A DNA stretch of 64,000 nucleotides from Nonomuraea angiospora (GCF_014873145.1 NZ_JADBEK010000001.1:6634001-6698000), one strand, 5' to 3'. Positions 8,006-17,734 are shown, counted from the first letter of the stretch. The notes: a model not told the origin generated them from the sequence alone. A program made the numbers and translations.

Positions 8006-8848
8006 TCAGAGCATCCGCCGTAGGGCGGTCTCCACGGCGTCGATGAGCGCGTCACCCTCGGTGCCGGGGTGGCGGGCAAGGCCGAGTTCGACGTCCGGCA
8101 GAGCAGGCAGCGCGGCCGCGTCGTGGCAGGCCATGGCCGGCTCGAGGTTGGCGGGCAGGAGCGCCGCGACTCCGAGCCCGGCCCGTAGCGCGGCGAGCAC
8201 TCCGGCGAGGCTGTTGCTTTCGAACGCCACCCGCCAGGGACGCCCTGCGCCTTCCATCGTTTCCAGCACCGACGTTCGCCAGGCGCACGCGTTCGAGAAC
8301 AGCACCACCGGCAGCGGATCGGCGTCGGTGGCGACACCCTGCCCGACCGCCCAGACCAGCGGCAGACGCACCGTCCAGCGCGGGGGCCACGGAAGAACCG
8401 CGGCCTCGTCGAGCACGAGTTGGACCCGGCCCCTGTCGTAGGCCTCCCGCATCGCCGCGTTGGAGAGACTGAGCACCTCCAGCGTCGCGTCGGGGTGCAG
8501 CCGTGCGAGGTCGGCGAGCGCCTGAGGAAGGCGGGAAGCGGCGAGGTCTTCGAGGAGTCCCACCCCGCAGTGCCCGGTGAGCGCACGTCCCGTTTCGGCG
8601 AGCGCCTGTGCCGACAGCGCGAGAATGCGCTCGGCGTAGGGCAGCAGCTCCTCGCCCGCCCGGGTCAGCGAGACGCCGGACGGCGCCCGGTGCAGCAGCG
8701 GACTGCCGACGGCCCTCTCGAGCTTGCGCAACTGCTGGCTGAGCGCGGGCTGGGTGCGGCCGAGCGCCGCCGCCGCACGGCTGATGCTGCCCGCTCGCAC
8801 GGTGGTGACGAACGACCGCAGCAGCGCGGTCTCGAGATCACGTGCCAT
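8006..8848 (-). CDS. LysR-family transcriptional regulator
   Basis: 280 residues. The N-terminal winged helix reads LRSFVTTVRAGSISRAAAAL then TQPALSQQLRKLE, and the C-terminal two-lobe effector domain runs from about residue 90 to the end. It is divergent from the MFS gene with 72 bp between. A short dyad ATAA-N7-TTAT (8847-8861) overlaps its own start codon and may be part of the binding site, allowing autorepression and control of the transporter. Confidence 0.9.
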   Translation of the reverse strand: MARDLETALLRSFVTTVRAGSISRAAAALGRTQPALSQQLRKLERAVGSPLLHRAPSGVSLTRAGEELLPYAERILALSAQALAETGRALTGHCGVGLLEDLAASRLPQALADLARLHPDATLEVLSLSNAAMREAYDRGRVQLVLDEAAVLPWPPRWTVRLPLVWAVGQGVATDADPLPVVLFSNACAWRTSVLETMEGAGRPWRVAFESNSLAGVLAALRAGLGVAALLPANLEPAMACHDAAALPALPDVELGLARHPGTEGDALIDAVETALRRML

Positions 8849-8861
8849 AAGCGTTGATTAT
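8847..8861. promoter_or_regulatory. Candidate LysR-type dyad in the LysR/MFS divergent region
   Basis: ATAA and TTAT arms separated by 7 bp, AT-rich against a GC-rich background, fit the T-N11-A style of LysR boxes. Confidence 0.35.
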
Positions 8862-8920
8862 GTCCGGTCCAACGAATTGATGACTTCCTATGGCATAACG
8901 GGTCATCTAGCGTCAAACCA

Positions 8921-10165
8921 GTGATCAGATTTCGGCAGGTGCTCGCGGTGCCGGGGATGACGCCACTGCTCGGCATCTCGCTGCTCGCTCGTACCGCGAT
9001 CACGGCGGACGCGATGGCGTTGACGATGTACGTCGTCGTCGCCCTCGACCTGAGTTACGCGGCGGCGGGAGCCGTGGTGGCGGCGCTCACCGCCGGTGTC
9101 GCGCTGGGCGGGCCGCTGCTGGGGCGGCTGATCGACCGGCGGGGCCTGCGTACCGTCCTGCCGGCCACGGTTGCGGCGCAGCTCGTGTTCTGGCTGACCG
9201 TGCCCATGCTGCCGTACGTGATCTTGCTGGGCGCCTCCTTCGCCGCCGGTCTGCTGATGGTGCCGGTCCAATCGGTTACCAGGCAGGCGATCGCCGCGAT
9301 GACGACGGCAGGGCAGCGGCGGGCGGCGTTCGCGCTGGAGTCGGTGGCGGGCGAGCTGTCGTACATGGTGGGGCCGGCGGTGGTGATCCTGTGCGCGGCG
9401 AAGGTGTCTCCCGGCGTGGCGGCATGGGGAGTGGGCGTCGCGATCGTCGCCGGCGGGGCAGGGATCGCCCTGCTCAACCCGCCGCTGCGGGCCGAGGACG
9501 AGGTGGACGGCGAGGCAGCGGGGCGGCCCCGGCGCCGGGAGTGGCTGGGAGCGCGCATGGTCGCCGTTCTGACGATGGGGTTCGGCGTCGCGATGCTGCT
9601 CAGCGGCGTCGACCTGGCCATCGTCGCCACGCTTCAAGAAGCCGGCCAGCTCTCGTGGGCGGCCGTGGTCGTCGCCGTGTTCGGGGTGACATCCGTCGCG
9701 GGCGGTCTGGTGTACGGAGCGCTGCCCCGGCCGATGCCCACCTGGCTGCTGCTCGGCCTGCTCGGGCTGGTGACGATCCCGGCCGGACTCGCCCATGACT
9801 GGCCCTGGCTGTGTGCGGCCGTCATCGGTGCCGGGCTGCTCACCGCACCGACCCTTTCCACGGTCTCCGACGCGGTGAGCCGGCTGACGCCGGCCGGTGT
9901 GCGAGGTGAGGCGACCGGCCTGCAGTCCTCGGTGGCGAGCACGGGGTTCGCGCTCGGCTCCCCGGTCGTGGGAATGGCGATCGACGCGTCCGCGCCGGCG
10001 GGCGGCTTCGCGGCGGCCGGTCTGGCCGGCCTGCTCGCCGCGCTGACGGGATACCTGCTCTCGCGCCGGTCACCGGCCGCCGCGCCGTCTGCGTCGTCTG
10101 CGTCGTCCTCATCGCAGGCACTCGAGCCCTGCGACGCCGTCGCGCCGACCCCCCAGGCGCGGTGA
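8921..10165 (+). CDS. MFS transporter
   Basis: 414 residues with about 12 hydrophobic segments split by a charged central loop (about residues 190-210). The loop GRLIDRRGLRTV between helices 2 and 3 is the MFS motif A region. The C-terminus has a Ser/Ala tail. Proteins of this sort export drugs or metabolites by proton antiport. The GTG start at 8921 fits the divergent arrangement with the LysR gene. The substrate cannot be told. Confidence 0.87.
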   Translation: MIRFRQVLAVPGMTPLLGISLLARTAITADAMALTMYVVVALDLSYAAAGAVVAALTAGVALGGPLLGRLIDRRGLRTVLPATVAAQLVFWLTVPMLPYVILLGASFAAGLLMVPVQSVTRQAIAAMTTAGQRRAAFALESVAGELSYMVGPAVVILCAAKVSPGVAAWGVGVAIVAGGAGIALLNPPLRAEDEVDGEAAGRPRRREWLGARMVAVLTMGFGVAMLLSGVDLAIVATLQEAGQLSWAAVVVAVFGVTSVAGGLVYGALPRPMPTWLLLGLLGLVTIPAGLAHDWPWLCAAVIGAGLLTAPTLSTVSDAVSRLTPAGVRGEATGLQSSVASTGFALGSPVVGMAIDASAPAGGFAAAGLAGLLAALTGYLLSRRSPAAAPSASSASSSSQALEPCDAVAPTPQAR

Positions 10166-10278
10166 GCGTGCCGGGGCGGTCGGACTGCTCGGGCTCCGGA
10201 TATTGATCAAGGGCTGAGGTGTGTACGTTTCAAGCGGGCGGCGATGGTCGTCGTGGACGCTTTGATCGGCGGTGGGAC

Positions 10279-11082
10279 ATGCGGGTGGCCATGGCGAGCG
10301 TCGCGGCGGGGCGGGCCGACCGGGCGAACGAGGACTTCACCGGGGCCCTGCCGACGGCGGCCGTGTTGGTCGACGGTGCCGGCATCCCCGGCACGGAATC
10401 GATCTGCCGGCACGGCGTGGCCTGGTATGCCAGCCGTTTAGGAGGCAGCCTCCTCGGTCTTTTGTCACTCGCACAGGACCGCGGCCTTCCGGCAGTGCTC
10501 GCCGATGCCATCGAGCAGGTGACGGACGATCATCGGGACACCTGCGACGTCGCCGGCCGCACAAGCCCGTCGGCCGCGGTGGCCATCCTGCGCCTGTCCC
10601 ATGGCCTCGTCGAGTACCTGGTGCTCGGCGACGCGTACGTCGTGCTCGACAAGGCGGACAGCGCGCCGCTCGTCGTCTCCGACCCCCGGGAGATCGTGAT
10701 CAGCCGCTCGTACGAGCGCGCGCTGGCGACCGCCGCCGAAGGGAGCGACGAGTACCACCGGATCCTCAGCGACCTACGCTCGAACCGGAACCGGCCGGGC
10801 GGCTTCTGGGTGGCCAAGGACGACCCGCGGGCGGCGGACGAGGCCATCACCGGAAGCTGTCCGATCTCCGAGCTGACCGAGGTCGGCGCCGTTCTCCTCA
10901 GCAATGGCGCCAGCGGCGTCGTGGACCGGTTCGGGCTCACCGACTGGCCAGGGGTCATGGCCGTCCTGGCGTCGAGCGGACCGGACGAGATCATTCGCCG
11001 TGTCCGGCAGGCCGAGGCACATCTCGCGGTAGCTGCGGACGACGCGACGATTGCACACTGCACCGAGTTCGGACAGGCTTGA
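10279..11082 (+). CDS. PP2C-like protein phosphatase domain protein
   Basis: 267 residues. Three acidic motifs of the metal-dependent PP2C fold are recognisable: RANEDF near the N-terminus, VLVDGAG (the DGxGG position), and DDATIA at the end. The usual second Gly of DGxGG is changed. It is likely a cytosolic Ser/Thr phosphatase or a divergent, possibly weak, relative. The ATG at 10279 has GGTGGGA upstream. It stands alone between the MFS gene and the convergent LysE gene. Confidence 0.7.
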   Translation: MRVAMASVAAGRADRANEDFTGALPTAAVLVDGAGIPGTESICRHGVAWYASRLGGSLLGLLSLAQDRGLPAVLADAIEQVTDDHRDTCDVAGRTSPSAAVAILRLSHGLVEYLVLGDAYVVLDKADSAPLVVSDPREIVISRSYERALATAAEGSDEYHRILSDLRSNRNRPGGFWVAKDDPRAADEAITGSCPISELTEVGAVLLSNGASGVVDRFGLTDWPGVMAVLASSGPDEIIRRVRQAEAHLAVAADDATIAHCTEFGQA

Positions 11083-11121
11083 CGGTCGTGGAGCCAGCGT
11101 TTTGGTGACCACCGAGGTCGC

Positions 11122-11739
11122 CTACGTGGCGGCGGCCCGGACGCCGAGGATGACGAGCACCACCGCCGTCACCTTGCCAACCGCACGCTTGAAGCGGGCC
11201 TTGCGCACGAAGTGCGCCCCTCGGTGAATGAGCGTCGTCCAGGTCAGCAGCCACACCGCCATCAGCAGGGCGTGGGCGGTGGCCAGGGTGAGGATCTGCC
11301 CGCCGATGGAACGGCCGGACTGGACGAACTGCGGGACCAGGGTCAGGTAGATGGAGGCGGCCTTCGGGTTGAGTACGTTCGCGAGCAGGGCCTGGCTGTA
11401 GACGGAGCCGGTCCGTTTCGGCTGTTCCCTGAGCGTGGGAGGCGGGGGCAGGGTGGTGGAGCGCCAGGTCCACAGGCCCAGGCCGACGAGGTAGGCCGCG
11501 CCGAGGAGTTTGACGACGGCGAAGGCCTGGCTGGAGTGCATGACGAGCGCCGACAGGCCGGCGATGGCCAGGGTCGCGTGCGCGTACAAGCCGCTGACCG
11601 TACCGAGGATGACGGGGAGAGCCCGGCGCCGGCCGTCGGTCGTGACGTGCTGGATCAGCAGGGTCAGGCTGGCGCCCGGAGTGGCGATGATCGGCAGGAT
11701 CGCCAGCAGGAACGCGGCGACGGCGTACGGGTGGATCAT
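11122..11739 (-). CDS. LysE family translocator
   Basis: 205 residues with about six membrane helices and the LysE/RhtB pattern: ATPGASLTLLIQ near the N-terminus, LLGAAYLVGLGLWTW in the middle, and LLANVLNPKAASIYLTLVPQ. The family exports amino acids or related small molecules. The ATG at 11739 overlaps the stop of the upstream phosphoesterase gene by 4 bp, so the two form one transcriptional unit. Confidence 0.88.
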   Translation of the reverse strand: MIHPYAVAAFLLAILPIIATPGASLTLLIQHVTTDGRRRALPVILGTVSGLYAHATLAIAGLSALVMHSSQAFAVVKLLGAAYLVGLGLWTWRSTTLPPPPTLREQPKRTGSVYSQALLANVLNPKAASIYLTLVPQFVQSGRSIGGQILTLATAHALLMAVWLLTWTTLIHRGAHFVRKARFKRAVGKVTAVVLVILGVRAAAT

Positions 11740-12485
11740 GCCGGGAGCACGACGCGGTAGTGGGTGGTGAGGCGGAGGTCGTCGTCCAGGATGTGGAAGG
11801 CGAGGCCGGGCGGTTGCTCGCGGTCGGCGGGCTGGTCGCCCTCCCACGGCAGGCGCAGGGTCCAGGTGACAGCCGGTCCGACGATCAGCGGGCGGCCGGC
11901 GAAGGTGGAGGCGGCCGCGGTGTGAGCGTGGCCGGTGAGCACGGCGACGACTTGCGGGTGGGCGTGGAGCAGCGCGGCCAGGGCGTCGGGCTCTTGCAGC
12001 CGCCCGGAGTCGGGCAACGGGTGGTGGAGTTCGACGGGCGGCTGGTGGAAGGCGATCAGCGCGGGCGTGTCCGGGGCGAGCCCGTCGAGGGTGGTGTGCA
12101 TCCAGGCGAGGGTTTCGGAGTCCAGGCGGCCCTCGTCACGGCCGGGGATGGTGGCGTCGCACATCAGGATGGCGGTGCCGGCGATGTGGTGCACCTGGTT
12201 GACAGGGCCGGGGCCGGGTGGCTGCCGCAGCAGTGCCTTGCGGTACGCGGGGCGGACGTCGTGATTACCAGGGCACGTGAGCACCGGGAAGGGGGCGGTC
12301 AGGATCTCGGCGGCCTGCTCGTACTCGGCCTCCTCCCCGTGATCGGCGATGTCACCCGTGACCAACAGGGCGTCGACCGGGCGGGGCAGGGCCCTCAGAT
12401 AGTCCATGACCCGGGTGGCGCGCCTGGTCGCCCTGTCGGTGCCGTCGAGGTGCAGGTCGCTGATCTGGGCCAGCAGCAACGTCAT
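11736..12485 (-). CDS. Metallophosphoesterase (CpdA-like)
   Basis: 249 residues with the calcineurin-like metal-binding series: QISDLH, VTGDIADHG, CPGNHD, ALIAFHQPP and TGHAHTA. This order matches class III cyclic-nucleotide phosphodiesterases such as CpdA/Rv0805, though other phosphoesters are possible. The ATG at 12485 was chosen; longer upstream reading has no homology and crosses the divergent regulator. It is operonic with the LysE exporter and divergent from the ABATE regulator. Confidence 0.9.
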   Translation of the reverse strand: MTLLLAQISDLHLDGTDRATRRATRVMDYLRALPRPVDALLVTGDIADHGEEAEYEQAAEILTAPFPVLTCPGNHDVRPAYRKALLRQPPGPGPVNQVHHIAGTAILMCDATIPGRDEGRLDSETLAWMHTTLDGLAPDTPALIAFHQPPVELHHPLPDSGRLQEPDALAALLHAHPQVVAVLTGHAHTAAASTFAGRPLIVGPAVTWTLRLPWEGDQPADREQPPGLAFHILDDDLRLTTHYRVVLPA

Positions 12486-12501
12486 CGTCCGATCTCCCGA
12501 T

Positions 12502-12529
12502 CTAATGGTTAAATGAGATTTAGCGTTAG
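12502..12529. promoter_or_regulatory. AT-rich palindrome between phosphoesterase and ABATE gene
   Basis: A perfect TAAAT-GAG-ATTTA dyad (12510-12522) lies inside outer arms CTAATG (12502) and CGTTAG (12524). It is centred in the 87-bp divergent gap, a natural position for the binding site of the adjacent CGNR regulator. Confidence 0.5.
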
Positions 12530-12572
12530 GACCATAAGGTATGGAGGGGACGTAGGCAACCGGGAGGTTCGA

Positions 12573-13190
12573 GTGGAGCGCTGGCCGGCCCTGGAACTGG
12601 CGAGCACGATCCGTCACGACGGCAACGGCGGTGTCGCCGACGACCTGGCGACCCTGCAGAGCGCGACCCGCTGGATCCACCAGCAGGCCGAGTTGCTGGC
12701 CGGCCACGTCGACCTTGCGGGGCTCACGATGGGCGAGGAGCTCAGGGGCGAGATCGTCGAGTTGCGCCGGGCCGTGCGGGCGCTGTTCGCGCAGGCGGTC
12801 AGCCCGGCGCCGCCCAGCCGGGCCGACGCCCATCACCTGATGCCCGCCGAGCAGGCACTGGCGCACCTCAACGCGGCGGCTGCCCGCGAGGCGATCGTCC
12901 CGCAACTTGACTGGCCCGAGGGCGGGACACCTCGTACGGCAGTGTTGTCGGCCGAGCACGACGCTGACGTCCGGCTGATCGCCGGCCTGGCGCGGGCCGC
13001 CATCGATTTCCTGAGCGGTCCGCAGCGTGAGCAGTTGCGGGCCTGTAACGCGCCGCGCTGCGTACGCTACTTCGTCAAGAGCCACGGGCGGCAGGAGTGG
13101 TGCAAGCCGTCCTGCGGCAACCGGGCCCGGGCGGCACGCCACTACCAGCGTCACAACGCCACGACCGCCCGGGACCTGTCCGGGTCCTGA
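12573..13190 (+). CDS. ABATE / CGNR zinc-finger putative regulator
   Basis: 205 residues. The N-terminal ABATE domain (about residues 1-140) is followed by a C-terminal zinc finger with CNAPRCVRYFV and CGNRARAARHYQR, the motif that names the family. Such proteins are predicted stress-responsive transcription factors. GTG at 12573 is preferred because GGGAGG lies 5 nt upstream. It is divergent from the phosphoesterase/LysE unit and probably regulates it. Confidence 0.88.
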   Translation: MERWPALELASTIRHDGNGGVADDLATLQSATRWIHQQAELLAGHVDLAGLTMGEELRGEIVELRRAVRALFAQAVSPAPPSRADAHHLMPAEQALAHLNAAAAREAIVPQLDWPEGGTPRTAVLSAEHDADVRLIAGLARAAIDFLSGPQREQLRACNAPRCVRYFVKSHGRQEWCKPSCGNRARAARHYQRHNATTARDLSGS

Positions 13191-13256
13191 GAAAGGGCCT
13201 CCCGGATTACTCCGACGGCACGATCGTTCTCCTTGGACTGCTCCCACCCGGCCGTC

Positions 13257-14156
13257 TCACTTGAGCGCGCCCAGGGTGATACCGCTCGTGATGTAACGCT
13301 GGAAGATCAGGAAGAGGATCACGATCGGGAACGTCGCGATGACGAGACCGGCGAAGAAGGCACCCTGGTCGCTGACGAACTGGCCCTGGAAGGAGAGCAG
13401 GCCGACCGACAGCGTGCGGTTCTGCGGGCGGGTCAGCAGGACCACTCCGAACTGGACCTCGCTCCACACGAAGATGAGCCCGAGCAGCGTGACCGAGACG
13501 AAACCGCCCTTGCTGATCGGCAGGACCACGCGGAGCAGCGCGGCCAGCTCCCCGTAACCGTCGATCTTGGCTGCTTCGAGCAGCTCCCTCGGTACGGCGG
13601 CGAACACCGAACGCATGATGAGGGCGATGGTGGGCGTCATGAACGCCGCGTAGACCAGCGAGATGCCCGGCACGCTGTTGAGCATCTGATACCTGCCCAG
13701 CAGCTCGAACGTCGGAATCAGCGCGACGACCAGCGGGACGCTCAGGGCGAGGACCATGACGCGGCTGACCGCGTTCGACAGGCCTCTGGTCGCGCGGGCC
13801 AGACCGTAGCCGGCGAGACTGCCGCAGGTCACGCCGATGGCCAGGCTGCAGAGTGCCACCAGCACGCTGTTGATGATGTACGTCGACAGCGGCGCGCCAC
13901 CGACCACGCCCCGCCAGGCGTCGGCGTAGTTCGACAGCACCCACTGGCCGCCCAGGCCCAGCGGGTGGGCGTAGATGTCGCTGGTCGGGTGGAGCGACAG
14001 CAGCAGCATCGACACGAACGGCACGACCGTGATCGCCGTCCAGACCAGCAGGAGCGCGTAGCCGACGTACCAGAGCGGCCCACGCCGCCAGCCCGATCGC
14101 CGCCCGCTACGCCGTACGGACGGCCGCGTCCGGCTCGGAGTGCGCGGGGCCCTCAT
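13257..14156 (-). CDS. Carbohydrate ABC transporter permease (MalG type)
   Basis: 299 residues with six predicted membrane helices after a basic N-terminus. The EAA loop that contacts the ATPase reads ELLEAAKIDG..LLRVVLP. It forms the inner-membrane channel with the MalF-type partner, which it overlaps by 4 bp (ATGA). It is the last gene of the fucosidase operon. No ATPase gene is present, so a shared MsiK-like ATPase encoded elsewhere is presumed, as is usual in actinomycetes. Confidence 0.92.
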   Translation of the reverse strand: MRAPRTPSRTRPSVRRSGRRSGWRRGPLWYVGYALLLVWTAITVVPFVSMLLLSLHPTSDIYAHPLGLGGQWVLSNYADAWRGVVGGAPLSTYIINSVLVALCSLAIGVTCGSLAGYGLARATRGLSNAVSRVMVLALSVPLVVALIPTFELLGRYQMLNSVPGISLVYAAFMTPTIALIMRSVFAAVPRELLEAAKIDGYGELAALLRVVLPISKGGFVSVTLLGLIFVWSEVQFGVVLLTRPQNRTLSVGLLSFQGQFVSDQGAFFAGLVIATFPIVILFLIFQRYITSGITLGALK

Positions 14157-15076
14157 CGCGCGTCCAGGGTCTGCTGACGGAAGATCCGCATGACCATGAT
14201 CCCGATGACGGCGACGATCAGCGTCGTGACGACCGCGGTGGCCGAGCCGTAGCCGTAGTCCTGGTCGACGAAGGACTGCTTGTAGACCAGCACCGGGAGG
14301 ATGCTCGTGGCGTTGCCCGGACCGCCCCGGGTCATCGCGTAGATGATACCGAAGGCGTTGAAGGAGAACACGGAGGTCAACGTCGTGATCGTGCCCAGCA
14401 TCGGCACGATGTTCGGCAAGGTGATCCGGAACAGCCGTCCGGCCGCTCCGACGCCGTCGAGCGTGGCCGCCTCGTGCACCTCCTGGGGGATGGCCTCCAT
14501 CGCGCCCAGCAGGATGAGCATCGCGTACCCGGTCTGCGTCCACACCGCGGCGAAGATCGCCGCGTACAGTGCCGTCGAGGACGACGCCAGCCAGGCGTGC
14601 CCGTCTCCGAGCCCGAGCAGGCCGAGCACCGAGTTGACCACACCGGTCGTGGGCTGGAACGCGTTCGACCAGAAGATGCCCGCGATGCTGACCGGGATGA
14701 TCACCGGCAGGAACCAGACGACCTTGAAGATCCGGGCGCCGGGCACCTTCCGGCTGATCGCGTTGGCCAGGAGACAGCCGAAGGTCACCGTGAACACCAC
14801 GGTCCCGACGAAGAACTGCAGGCTGGTCCCGATGGACTGCCAGACCAGCGAATCGTGCAGGAGGCGCCGGTAGTTGTCCAGGCCGTGATAGACGACCGCG
14901 CCGATGCCGTCCCAGGAGCCGAGGCTGATGCGCACGGATCCGGCGATCGGGTAGGCGACGAGCACGAGCAGCAGCACCAATGCCGGGACCATCATCGCGA
15001 TCGGGAAGATCCGTGGCCTCCGGCGAGGCGGCCGCGCCGTGGCGGCCGTCGCCGGAACGGCGTTGTCGGCGGTCAT
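14153..15076 (-). CDS. Carbohydrate ABC transporter permease (MalF type)
   Basis: 307 residues, six membrane helices and the EAA loop EVHEAATLDGVG..FRITLP. The ATG at 15076 overlaps the stop codon of the solute-binding protein gene by one base (TGATG), and its own stop overlaps the MalG-type gene. It carries sugar delivered by the binding protein across the membrane. Confidence 0.92.
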   Translation of the reverse strand: MTADNAVPATAATARPPRRRPRIFPIAMMVPALVLLLVLVAYPIAGSVRISLGSWDGIGAVVYHGLDNYRRLLHDSLVWQSIGTSLQFFVGTVVFTVTFGCLLANAISRKVPGARIFKVVWFLPVIIPVSIAGIFWSNAFQPTTGVVNSVLGLLGLGDGHAWLASSSTALYAAIFAAVWTQTGYAMLILLGAMEAIPQEVHEAATLDGVGAAGRLFRITLPNIVPMLGTITTLTSVFSFNAFGIIYAMTRGGPGNATSILPVLVYKQSFVDQDYGYGSATAVVTTLIVAVIGIMVMRIFRQQTLDAR

Positions 15077-16419
15077 CAGTCCGACGCCCCCGACACCTTG
15101 CCGGACTGCAGGTCCTCCAGCGCGGACTGGTACTGCTGCGCCGCCTGCTGCGGGGTCAGCTTGCCTGCCACGAGCTTCTGCAACACCGGCACCGAGAACG
15201 CCTGTCCGAGGGTGGACGGCACGGTGGAGTCCCAAATGTTGACCAATCCGACGGACCGTGACAGCTCCAGCTGCTGCTGCACCAGGTCACCGAGGTTCGA
15301 CAGGCTCGACGCTGGGATCGAGCTGAACACGGGGAGCGAGCCGGTGGCTGCGATGACGCTGACCTGGTACTTGTCGGTCATGAAGAACTGAAGGAACTTC
15401 TTGGCCAGATCCGGGTTCGCCGCCTTGGCCGGGACCACCAGGGTGTCACCGTTGAAGGCGTCGAACGGCGTCTTGCGGCCCGGGGTGAGCGGGGGCAGCA
15501 GGAACCAGCCCATCTCGAACGACGGCTTCGCCTCCTTCAGGCTCGCGTAGGTGTAGTTGCCGCCCTGCAGCATCGCGAGTCTTCCGCTGGTGAACAGCCC
15601 CTGGGCCTGGTCGGTGTCCATGCCGAGCATCCCGTTCTGGTAGATGCCCTTCTTCTGCCAGTCCTGGATCGTCTGGAGCACCTTCACGAAGCCGGGGTCG
15701 GTGTACTTGACGTCCGTGGGAGACCCGGGCTTGAAGTTCGTGAGCATGGCGTCGTAGTCGTCGGCCGGCACCGCGGTGGGCAGCAGCGCGTCCAGGGTGT
15801 GCCCCAGGTCGTACGGGCTCGAACCCCCCACGCCGAATCCCTCGTAACCTGCGGCCTTGACCTTGCCCACCATGGATTCGAAGTCGGCGACGGAGGCGAC
15901 CTGGTGGTCGGGCGGGTCGGGGATGCCGGCCTTCGCGAAGGCCGCCTTGTTGTAGTAGACGGGGTTGATCAGCAGTTGCTCATAGAGGACGCCGTAGTGG
16001 TGCCCGTCGGTCGTGTAGTAGTCGACCTGGCTCTTGGAGTACTTGTCCGCCAGGCCCGCGGCCTTCCAGACGTCGTCCAGCGGGGTGAGCTGCTTGTTCT
16101 TCAGCAACGCCGACCAGACACCCGTGCTGCGCTGGAGGTAGCCGATGTCCGGGGTGCCGGTCGAGCTGAGCAGCGCCACGTTGGGACCGCGGGAGCTGCC
16201 GGAGTCGACGCCCTCGAAGGTGACCACCGTGCCCGGGTTGGCCTTTTCGAAGTCCTTGCCGACCTGCTCCATGGCGCCGGCCAGCGGACCCGTGGGGATC
16301 TGGACCCGGAGCGACTTGCCGTCACCGCCGCCTGGTCCGGTGCCGGTGCCGCACGCGACGCTGACGGCCGCCAGCAGGACGCCTGCGAGTGCCGGCCTGA
16401 GAGTTCTAGAGAGTCGCAT
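15076..16419 (-). CDS. Extracellular sugar-binding lipoprotein of ABC transporter
   Basis: 447 residues. The signal peptide ends in a lipobox (VSVAC, Cys near residue 25), followed by a family 1 solute-binding fold. It is expected to be anchored outside the membrane, delivering oligosaccharide to the two permeases. GGAAGGA precedes the ATG at 16419. The gene overlaps the end of the fucosidase gene by 14 bp, so its ligand is plausibly a fucose-containing sugar or L-fucose. This is inference from context. Confidence 0.9.
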   Translation of the reverse strand: MRLSRTLRPALAGVLLAAVSVACGTGTGPGGGDGKSLRVQIPTGPLAGAMEQVGKDFEKANPGTVVTFEGVDSGSSRGPNVALLSSTGTPDIGYLQRSTGVWSALLKNKQLTPLDDVWKAAGLADKYSKSQVDYYTTDGHHYGVLYEQLLINPVYYNKAAFAKAGIPDPPDHQVASVADFESMVGKVKAAGYEGFGVGGSSPYDLGHTLDALLPTAVPADDYDAMLTNFKPGSPTDVKYTDPGFVKVLQTIQDWQKKGIYQNGMLGMDTDQAQGLFTSGRLAMLQGGNYTYASLKEAKPSFEMGWFLLPPLTPGRKTPFDAFNGDTLVVPAKAANPDLAKKFLQFFMTDKYQVSVIAATGSLPVFSSIPASSLSNLGDLVQQQLELSRSVGLVNIWDSTVPSTLGQAFSVPVLQKLVAGKLTPQQAAQQYQSALEDLQSGKVSGASD

Positions 16420-17695
16420 GGGCCCCGTCCTTCCAGGGAGCTGACAGCTCAATGGCGATGACGTCGATGAGCGCGCCGGTCGGCGGTGGCACCGAGATGA
16501 ACAGTTCGCCGAGCGGCTCGTCGTCCGCGCCGTTGGCCTTGTGTACTTCCTCGTTGACGCTGTACTGCAGCGGTTGCTCGGTGCCGAGCAGGCGAACGCC
16601 GACGACCGAGCCGATGGGAACGTTCCTGACGATGAGCACGTCCTGCGGCCGCAGCACCAGGTGGAGGTAGATGTTGTTGCCGCGCTGCGTGGCCGGGCCG
16701 TGGAAGTCGAGGCGTTCCGGCGCGGGTGCGGCCCCGACAATGCTCTCGCCGTGACCGGCGAGCCAGCTGCCGAGCTGCTTGAGCGTGGCGACCTCGGTCG
16801 GCACCAGCGACCCGTCACCCCGCGGCCCGATGTTGAGCAGGAGGTTGCCGCCCCGGGAGACGACCTCGCTCAGGTAGGAGGCGAGCAGCCGCGGGCTCTT
16901 GTAGTCGAGGTCGTCGGGCCGGTAGGCCCAGCTCTCGCTCATGGTGAGACACAGCTCCCACGGTCCGCCCGGGGGCCGGCGCGGCATGCCCTGCTCCGGT
17001 GTCGCGTAGTCGCCCTGGCCCGGCAGCCGGTCATTGATGATCACATCCGGCTGCAGGGATTTGATCAGCTCGCGGAGCTCGGCAGCGTGCCACTCCTCCG
17101 CGGTGCGTTCCCACTCCCCGTCGAACCACAGCAGGTCGATGGTCCCGTACTCGGTGAGCAGTTCGGTGAGCTGCCCCTTGACGTAGCCGAGATATCGAGC
17201 CCACTGCTCAGGTGCGGGCCGACGGTAACGGTCGTGCGGGTAGGGGCGATCGGCGTCGGTGAACGCCGGGTAGTCGGGATGGCTCCAGTCGAGCAGCGAG
17301 TAGTAGACCCCGACGCGCAGGCCCTCCGCGCGCAACGCGTCGAAGAACTCCCGGGTGATGTCACGTCCGTACGGCGACGCCGCGATGGAGAACTCCGACT
17401 GCCTCGTGTGGTACATCGAGTACCCGGCGTGATGGCGGACGGTGAAGACCACGTAGCGGGCACCGGCGTCGCGGGCGAGCCGAGCCACGCCTCGCGGGTC
17501 CCAGCGCCGCGGGTCGAACGTGGCCGCACTCGACTGGTACTGCGTGATCGTCATGTCTGCTTCGGGTTCTGTCCGGCCCGGAAGGATCGAATGGCCGACC
17601 AGTGGCCAGCCGATCTCCACGCCTTGCTGACTCGCATGGTCCCAGTGCACGAACAGGCCGAAACCCGCGTCGCAGAACCAGTCGGGAAGGGTCAC
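16406..17695 (-). CDS. Alpha-L-fucosidase (GH29)
   Basis: 429 residues. Near the start is FGLFVHWDHAS, then ARYVVFTVRHHAGYSMYHT and the nucleophile region LLWFDGEW (Asp), followed by GGNLLLNIGPRGDG and a C-terminal beta-sandwich. GH29 enzymes release L-fucose from glycans. No signal peptide is seen, so it probably acts on imported oligosaccharides. GTG at 17695 is favoured: AAGGA lies 7 nt upstream, and longer starts would cover the presumed GntR operator. It is the first gene of a four-gene unit with a sugar ABC importer. Confidence 0.9.
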   Translation of the reverse strand: MTLPDWFCDAGFGLFVHWDHASQQGVEIGWPLVGHSILPGRTEPEADMTITQYQSSAATFDPRRWDPRGVARLARDAGARYVVFTVRHHAGYSMYHTRQSEFSIAASPYGRDITREFFDALRAEGLRVGVYYSLLDWSHPDYPAFTDADRPYPHDRYRRPAPEQWARYLGYVKGQLTELLTEYGTIDLLWFDGEWERTAEEWHAAELRELIKSLQPDVIINDRLPGQGDYATPEQGMPRRPPGGPWELCLTMSESWAYRPDDLDYKSPRLLASYLSEVVSRGGNLLLNIGPRGDGSLVPTEVATLKQLGSWLAGHGESIVGAAPAPERLDFHGPATQRGNNIYLHLVLRPQDVLIVRNVPIGSVVGVRLLGTEQPLQYSVNEEVHKANGADDEPLGELFISVPPPTGALIDVIAIELSAPWKDGAHATL

Positions 17696-17734
17696 GAGCT
17701 CATCCTTCTGCGTCGAGCGGGCTCGCTCAGATCG